A stretch of DNA of 9,481 nucleotides, taken from assembly GCA_017411945.1 (NCBI GenBank), contig JAFQPD010000034.1, positions 1 to 9,481 of the forward strand, given 5' to 3'. Below, one piece after another: positions 5,693-9,481 of the stretch (its first letter is position 1; every line of letters begins with the position of its first letter). Both the position numbers and the translations under genes were made by a program. Source of the DNA: Mailhella sp. (lineage in GTDB: Bacteria > Desulfobacterota > Desulfovibrionia > Desulfovibrionales > Desulfovibrionaceae). Under the pieces are notes generated by a model, which did no database searches, was not told the DNA's origin, and saw nothing but the letters and a program-made list of their open reading frames with translations.

Positions 5693-7214
5693 GACCACAA
5701 TGTTCATGATGGGCGCGGCCCTTGTCTGCGCCATGGCCAGCACCGGCTGCCAGGACGAATACGAAGTGAAGACCCCTTCGTATAAGACCGGCCTTGCTAC
5801 CGACACTCTTTCTGCGGCTCCTTTCGAAAAGGTGTTCCCCCGCCAGTACGCTTCCTACCGCCAGAACGACGAATCTTCCGTCATGACGGAGTACAAGGGT
5901 TCCGTGGCCTTCCAGAAGCACAGCGACGACCCGCTCCCCAAGGGATTCTCCAAGAACCAGCCTTACCTGAAGAACCTGTGGCTGGGCTATCCCTTCTCCT
6001 ATGAATACAACGAGGCCCGCGGCCACACCTACGCCGTGCACGACATCCTCGAGATCGACCGCATCAACCGCTACAACCCGGAAGGCAAGGGCAACATGCC
6101 CACTACCTGCTGGAACTGCAAGACCCCGAACATTTCCCAGTGGGTGAAGGAAGGCGGCGACAAGGTGTGGAGCAAGGACTTCAACGAGTACCGCCAGATG
6201 GTGGACCCGATGAACGAAAGCATCTCCTGCGCCACCTGCCACGATACCGCCAACATGGAGCTGAAGCTCTACTCCATCCCGCTGCAGGACTGGCTCAAGC
6301 GTTCCGGCAAGGACTGGGCCACCCTTTCCCGCAACGAGAAGCGTTCCCTCGTCTGCGGCCAGTGCCATGTGGAATACTACTTCCAGCATAAGGACCACGG
6401 CCCTGCCGCCAAGCCTGTGTTCCCGTGGGACAACGGCTTCGATCCTGAAGAGATCTACGCCTACTACAACACCAAGGGCGCGAAGGGCGGCCAGTTCGTG
6501 GACTTCAAGCATGCCGTTTCCGGCGTGAACATCCTCAAGGCCCAGCATCCTGAATACGAATTCTGGCAGGACGGCCCCCACGGCGCCGCCGGCGTTTCCT
6601 GCGCCGACTGCCATATGGAATACAAGAAGCAGGACGGCAAGAAGGCTTCCAGCCACTGGTGGACTTCCCCGCTCAAGGATCCCGACCTCACCGCCTGCCG
6701 CACCTGCCATAGCGACAAGACTGCCGACTTCCTGAAGGGCCGCGTGCTCGACACCCAGGAAAAGACCTACCGCCAGCTCCTGAAGGCTCAGGAAAACAGC
6801 GTGCGCGCCCATGAAGCCGTTCGCCTCGCCAACGAGTTCGCGGGCGAAAAGAACGCCAGCTTCGAAGCCCTCATGGCCGAAGCCCGCGAAATGGTGCGCA
6901 AGGGCCAGTTCTTCTGGGATCTCGTTTCCGCCGAGAACAGCGTGGGCTTCCACAACCCCACCAAGGCTCTCGATACGCTTATGAGCTCTTCCGAGTACAG
7001 CCAGAAGGCCGTGGACCTCTGCAAGCAGGCCACCAATTACGGCATCGCTCCCGCTCTTGAAGGCGATATCAAGCAGCTCGTTCCGCCCATCAAGGAACAC
7101 AGCCGCAAGCTCCAGCAGTCCGCCGAACACCTCGCCAGCCATAAGTGGCTCTCCTACCTGCCCCAGCTCCCCGAAGCCGACAAGGTCTGGGAAGGCAACA
7201 AGCGAGTGAAGTAA
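5685..7214 (+). CDS. nrfA: Pentahaem cytochrome c nitrite reductase, catalytic subunit
   Basis: Periplasmic enzyme reducing nitrite to ammonium with six electrons; the family also reduces NO and hydroxylamine. The product has 509 residues, normal length. The catalytic haem motif is CWNCK (142-146) with Lys146 as ligand; four CXXCH motifs follow at 182-186, 224-228, 306-310 and 338-342 (CATCH, CGQCH, CADCH, CRTCH). By alignment with Wolinella NrfA, the active-site Arg126, Tyr231 and His288 are present, as are the calcium ligands Glu230, Tyr231, Lys285 and Gln287, so the enzyme looks fully functional. The signal peptide ends in ASTGC (Cys22), which could be a lipobox, meaning lipid anchoring in addition to binding NrfH; this is inferred. 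The ATG overlaps the end of nrfH by 8 nt, and GGAGG inside nrfH serves as ribosome binding site. Confidence 0.98.
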   Translation: MNKTTMFMMGAALVCAMASTGCQDEYEVKTPSYKTGLATDTLSAAPFEKVFPRQYASYRQNDESSVMTEYKGSVAFQKHSDDPLPKGFSKNQPYLKNLWLGYPFSYEYNEARGHTYAVHDILEIDRINRYNPEGKGNMPTTCWNCKTPNISQWVKEGGDKVWSKDFNEYRQMVDPMNESISCATCHDTANMELKLYSIPLQDWLKRSGKDWATLSRNEKRSLVCGQCHVEYYFQHKDHGPAAKPVFPWDNGFDPEEIYAYYNTKGAKGGQFVDFKHAVSGVNILKAQHPEYEFWQDGPHGAAGVSCADCHMEYKKQDGKKASSHWWTSPLKDPDLTACRTCHSDKTADFLKGRVLDTQEKTYRQLLKAQENSVRAHEAVRLANEFAGEKNASFEALMAEAREMVRKGQFFWDLVSAENSVGFHNPTKALDTLMSSSEYSQKAVDLCKQATNYGIAPALEGDIKQLVPPIKEHSRKLQQSAEHLASHKWLSYLPQLPEADKVWEGNKRVK

Positions 7215-7322
7215 GAGTTTGATTGAGAATTGCGGGGGAAGGGAAGGAACTTTTCTGTAGAGAAGCTTTGTAAAATTATATCATTGTGAAATATAATGAT
7301 TAATTTGCAAGCTGCCAGAAAA

Positions 7323-7423
7323 ATACCCACGAAAATACTCACAAAATAAAAAGATGTGAGTGGTTTTTATTGGATGAATGTGGGTATTCTATCCCAAAGG
7401 ATGTGAATCTCACAAGTGGGTAT
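7323..7423. repeat. Cluster of GTGGGTAT / ATACCCAC short repeats
   Basis: Within 101 bases the octamer occurs three times exactly: as ATACCCAC at 7323-7330 and as GTGGGTAT at 7380-7387 and 7416-7423. A one-mismatch copy ATACTCAC lies at 7335-7342 and a looser one, GTGAGTGG, at 7356-7363. The first and last units of one arm can pair with the other: ACTCAC (7337-7342) with GTGAGT (7356-7361), and outside them ATACCCAC with GTGGGTAT (7380). AATAAAAA (7345-7352) and TTTTTATT (7364-7371) offer a competing stem. A separate palindrome, TGTGA-ATC-TCACA, is at 7402-7414. Function unknown. Confidence 0.6.
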
Positions 7424-7468
7424 CCCCTCTGGGAGAGATGCCTTCCTTCGTATTGCTAAACATTAATG

Positions 7469-7489
7469 GGCCGCCTTCGGGCTGCCTTT
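7469..7489 (+). terminator. Weak terminator-like hairpin downstream of nrfA
   Basis: GGC-C-GCC (7469-7475) pairs with GGC-T-GCC (7480-7486) around a TTCG loop with one central mismatch, followed by TTT. It is the only plus-strand GC hairpin with a T-run after nrfA, but it lies about 255 nt beyond the stop codon and is short. Confidence 0.4.
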
Positions 7490-7498
7490 CCTCTACGC

Positions 7499-7531
7499 AA
7501 AAGGCGGGAGCGACGTTGGTCACTCCCGCCT
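7499..7531 (-). terminator. Intrinsic terminator of the lipoprotein operon
   Basis: A perfect 9-bp stem, AGGCGGGAG (7502-7510) with CTCCCGCCT (7523-7531), is extended inside by GAC/GTC (7512-7514 with 7519-7521) after one mismatch. On the minus strand it runs into TTTT. It begins 20 nt past the LpoB-like stop codon. On the plus strand a TTTT occurs at 7537-7540, so it may also act weakly on nrfHA transcripts. Confidence 0.85.
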
Positions 7532-7551
7532 CAGCGTTTTGTGGATAGCTA

Positions 7552-8079
7552 TCAACGATTCTTGAACAGGGAAAGGTCGTCCGACCACTGTCCCTTCAGT
7601 TCACCGTTCAAGTCATACAGCTTGATCTTCATAGTATAATCGACAAGCTTCTGCCCGTCAGACGAACGAGTGACAATATCGGTGAGTTCCGACTGCATCA
7701 CATAGTTGAAATTAAGTGCGGATTCATCCAGCACTCTGACCTTGCCGGAGTTGAGCATAACTTCCATGATACGGTCGTGAACATCCTTGACACGCAGGTT
7801 TTCATCATGAGTATTGTTGCGAATAGCTGTCACGATGATGCGCGGAGGACGCTTGGCCTTTGCGAATATGGGCGACTGAAGCATTTTGTTCGTCATGTTT
7901 TCGGCAAAGGCGATGATGTCCGAAAGACTGATCTTGGTATCGAGTTTGATGCGCTCGGAGGAGTCAACGATGGATATCGAGGTGAACCGTCCCCAGCTAT
8001 TGCCGGAGTCAGAGGGAACGCAACCGGAGACGGCTACTGCGGACAGAAGGACAAGCGGGGCAATAAAGCACTTTTTCAT
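7552..8079 (-). CDS. lpoB: LpoB-like outer membrane lipoprotein (penicillin-binding protein activator family)
   Basis: Probable lipoprotein of 175 residues. MKKCFIAPLVLLSAVAVSGC is a lipoprotein signal with lipobox VSGC, the lipid-bearing residue being Cys20. The mature part carries family features: ENMTNKMLQSPIF, then RPPRIIVTAIRNNTHDE, a DRIMEVMLNSGKVRVLDES segment, NYVMQSELTD and a closing DYTMKIKLYDLNGELKGQWSD. In E. coli, LpoB spans the periplasm and stimulates PBP1B. This protein has almost no proline-rich linker after Cys20 (E. coli LpoB is 213 residues with a long linker), so its reach and partner may differ. AAAGGA upstream of the ATG supports the start. It is the last gene of a three-gene minus-strand operon, 35 nt after the YcfL-like gene, a neighbour it also has in E. 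coli. Confidence 0.82.
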   Translation of the reverse strand: MKKCFIAPLVLLSAVAVSGCVPSDSGNSWGRFTSISIVDSSERIKLDTKISLSDIIAFAENMTNKMLQSPIFAKAKRPPRIIVTAIRNNTHDENLRVKDVHDRIMEVMLNSGKVRVLDESALNFNYVMQSELTDIVTRSSDGQKLVDYTMKIKLYDLNGELKGQWSDDLSLFKNR

Positions 8080-8114
8080 AGAAGATCCTTTGTATTTTCA
8101 GGCTGAAAATCCGA

Positions 8115-8558
8115 TTAGTAGCTCGTCTGCTGTGCCGGATCGGGTTCCGGCACCCATATCTGCACATCCACGGGGAAGCGCAGTGTCACAGTGGCGCGTG
8201 CCGCTCCGGGAGTTTTGGCCATGTTCACGATGGTCTTTTCACCGGTCTCGGCTACAGGCGTTCTCTGCCATGCCGCCGTGTAGAGCAGCGGCGCACCGTA
8301 CTGATCCTCCCATACGACCTTATATTCCAGAGGGACTCTCTGCTGGGTCAGGTTCACCACGCGGACGATACAGCGAGGCAGATCGGAAGAGGTATCCACC
8401 ACGGCATTGGTGATATCAAAGCAGTTACGCACGCTCTCATTACCAAAGATGACGCGAATCTGCGGATGAGGATCGACTACAAGAGGCAGCGGTTCCTGCT
8501 TCGCGCAGGCGCAGAGAGCCATGACCATGATAAGGATGGCGGCAAGCTTGAATTTCAT
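8115..8558 (-). CDS. YcfL-like periplasmic lipoprotein (DUF1425 family)
   Basis: Small lipoprotein of 147 residues. A charged start and hydrophobic core (MKFKLAAILIMVMAL) lead to the lipobox LCAC, with Cys18 the likely modified residue; Cys16 is the alternative. The mature part resembles the YcfL/DUF1425 family: a short beta-rich domain with INVRVVNLT-like edge strands (CIVRVVNLTQQRVPLEYKVVWEDQYG), the AWQRTPVAETGEKTIVNMAKTPGAARATVTLR segment in pieces, and a C-terminal strand VDVQIWV. The molecular role of the family is not established. The gene next to lpoB in E. coli belongs to the same family, supporting an envelope task shared with LpoB. GGGAG precedes the ATG, and 40 nt separate it from the upstream COG3014 gene. 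Confidence 0.78.
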   Translation of the reverse strand: MKFKLAAILIMVMALCACAKQEPLPLVVDPHPQIRVIFGNESVRNCFDITNAVVDTSSDLPRCIVRVVNLTQQRVPLEYKVVWEDQYGAPLLYTAAWQRTPVAETGEKTIVNMAKTPGAARATVTLRFPVDVQIWVPEPDPAQQTSY

Positions 8559-8598
8559 ACACGTTCTCCCATGATTCTAGCTGGACGGCGGTAAATAC

Positions 8599-9481
8599 TT
8601 ACTGCTTCACCCAGGAGTTCTTGTTGGCGTAGGCGCGAAGCTGATTATCGTAGCTTACGGCATAGACAACGGTAGGCCCTTCCGCAGCGATCTGCACATT
8701 GGCTCTGGCAAGCCGGGAACCGCCGCTCAAAGTCTCCACGGTGATCTGCTTGGTACCGTTAGGCACGTACATTCTGGCAACGAGGACCTGATTGGGCAGA
8801 GAGAGCCATGCGCGGGTATCGGGGCGCTGCATCTTGGAAACGAGACCAGCACCCAGTTCACTCTTAAGGCCCAGCTTCTGCGCGAGGAAACCGGCACTGC
8901 CGGAACGAGCCAGAGCCAAAGCCATCATGGTATAACGCCACGGGATCATGTCCTGATCGTCGCGCAGGGCTATGGACTCCATGCGGCTCAATGATGTGAG
9001 GTTGGCCGTCTGACCGGCGGCACGAACACGAGCTCCGGTCACCTTGGTAGGAACCGGCGTAGCTTCCGCCCAGTTTACGATTCCCGTCAGGCCGTCAATC
9101 TTCAAGGCCTTGGACATTTCCTTCCGCTCTGGAGCAAAGCCATCTGACAGAATGACGTGAACAAGCTTTCTGCCTTGCGGGGCATTTTTCATGACAGCCT
9201 TGGATGCGGTACGCGCCGTTGAACAGCTCTTGTTGTTTTCCACGACCTTTTCATAAGAGATACGGGCGTTGTCGCGGAGAGACTTGTCATCAAGGCTGTC
9301 TATTTCCTGCAGCACGGCATTCATGTAGTCGCCGAAGGGGTTGACGTAAGCACTGCTGACAAGCGCGGCCTTTTTCCTAGTAGCGGCGCTTCTGTTATCA
9401 GCATTGATCTGGCGCGAGATATTGGCGACCTCGCCATCTTCCTGCTGCTTGGCTTCCAGCTTGGCAAGGCGTTCCTTGAAC
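8599..9481 (-). CDS. COG3014-type envelope protein, C-terminal part (5' end outside the window)
   Basis: The frame is open from the window edge, so the ATG at 9324 is internal. About 293 C-terminal residues are present. The visible part begins with a charged, coiled-coil-like segment (FKERLAKLEAKQQEDGE), then VNPFGDYMNAVLQE, a helical stretch with YEKVVENN, and a beta-rich second half (LVHVILSDGFAPERKE, ARAWLSLPNQVLVARMYVPNGT in pieces, ending in AYANKNSWVKQ). This pattern matches the uncharacterised COG3014 proteins, predicted secreted or lipoproteins with TPR-like helices. The N-terminal signal cannot be checked here. It is the first visible gene of the operon with the YcfL-like and LpoB-like genes, suggesting a joint role in cell-wall or outer-membrane upkeep. 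Function unknown. Confidence 0.7.
   Translation of the reverse strand, partial: FKERLAKLEAKQQEDGEVANISRQINADNRSAATRKKAALVSSAYVNPFGDYMNAVLQEIDSLDDKSLRDNARISYEKVVENNKSCSTARTASKAVMKNAPQGRKLVHVILSDGFAPERKEMSKALKIDGLTGIVNWAEATPVPTKVTGARVRAAGQTANLTSLSRMESIALRDDQDMIPWRYTMMALALARSGSAGFLAQKLGLKSELGAGLVSKMQRPDTRAWLSLPNQVLVARMYVPNGTKQITVETLSGGSRLARANVQIAAEGPTVVYAVSYDNQLRAYANKNSWVKQ

Larger units (their letters stand above)
7215..7551. other. AT-rich convergent intergenic region after nrfA
   Basis: This 337-base stretch separates nrfA (plus strand) from the lipoprotein operon (minus strand) and has no credible gene. Its first 210 bases are far more AT-rich than the coding sequence around it. It contains an AT-only inverted repeat (ATTATAT 7275-7281 with ATATAAT 7291-7297), a cluster of GTGGGTAT-type repeats (7323-7423), a weak plus-strand terminator at 7469 and a strong minus-strand terminator at 7499. 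Confidence 0.7.

Noticed and set aside
5670..7142. Long minus-strand open frame opposite nrfA (about 490 codons)
   Set aside because: nrfA has all five haem motifs and active-site residues on the plus strand; the antisense frame has no recognisable domain and arises from codon bias.
7285..7300. TTGTGA after nrfA as a regulator site
   Set aside because: The partner half (ATGATT) does not match TCACAA, and the position between convergent genes gives it no promoter to serve.
7402..7414. TGTGA-ATC-TCACA as a third regulator site
   Set aside because: The half-sites are 3 bases apart instead of 6, which puts them out of register for a CRP-type dimer, and no promoter follows.
7323..7423. CRISPR array
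   Set aside because: The repeats are only 8 bases long, occur in both orientations and have uneven spacers; no cas gene is nearby.

Overview
The window looks like the chromosome of a GC-rich, anaerobic deltaproteobacterium of the Desulfovibrionaceae (Desulfovibrio, Bilophila or Mailhella type). The grounds are the glyS-rpsT order, a paired nrfH-nrfA pentahaem nitrite reductase, a CRP-family regulator with sites of the HcpR type, strong GCC/GGC codon use, and a COG3014-YcfL-LpoB lipoprotein cluster. This is inferred from protein family resemblance. No 16S or database search was possible.

Layout. (1) Positions 1-1849, housekeeping: the 3' two thirds of glyS, then rpsT with its own likely promoter, a structured leader and a clear intrinsic terminator. 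(2) 1850-2162: a gene-free stretch with two GC hairpins, the second ending in a T-run (possible small RNA), then a likely sigma70 promoter with a palindrome over its -10 in front of hmp. (3) 2163-3371: hmp, a full-length flavohaemoglobin, closed by two strong hairpins. (4) 3591-4980: a Crp/Fnr-family regulator (probably HcpR) with a perfect TGTGA-N6-TCACA site in its promoter, followed after 3 nt by a flavodoxin-like gene. (5) 5153-7214: a second perfect TGTGA-N6-TCACA site, then nrfH and nrfA overlapping by 8 nt. (6) 7215-7551: an AT-rich convergent intergenic region with a cluster of short repeats and terminators from both sides. (7) 7552-9481, minus strand: three envelope genes in one probable operon, a 5'-truncated COG3014 protein, a YcfL-like lipoprotein and an LpoB-like lipoprotein.

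How the genes fit together. Regions 3-5 form a nitrogen-oxide defence and respiration block. NrfHA takes quinol electrons and reduces nitrite (and NO) to ammonium in the periplasm. Hmp removes NO in the cytoplasm. The regulator appears to control both its own gene and nrfHA: both promoters carry the same palindrome plus shared flanking bases, set about where a class II activator sits, and neither has a recognisable -35. hmp lacks this site, so it is probably controlled differently. The flavodoxin-like protein is translationally linked to the regulator and may be a redox partner in the same response; its target is unknown.

Nothing in the window indicates phage, transposon or CRISPR content. 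The most interesting signals are the matched promoter pair, the regulator-flavodoxin bicistron, the repeat cluster downstream of nrfA and the orphan terminator hairpin upstream of hmp.
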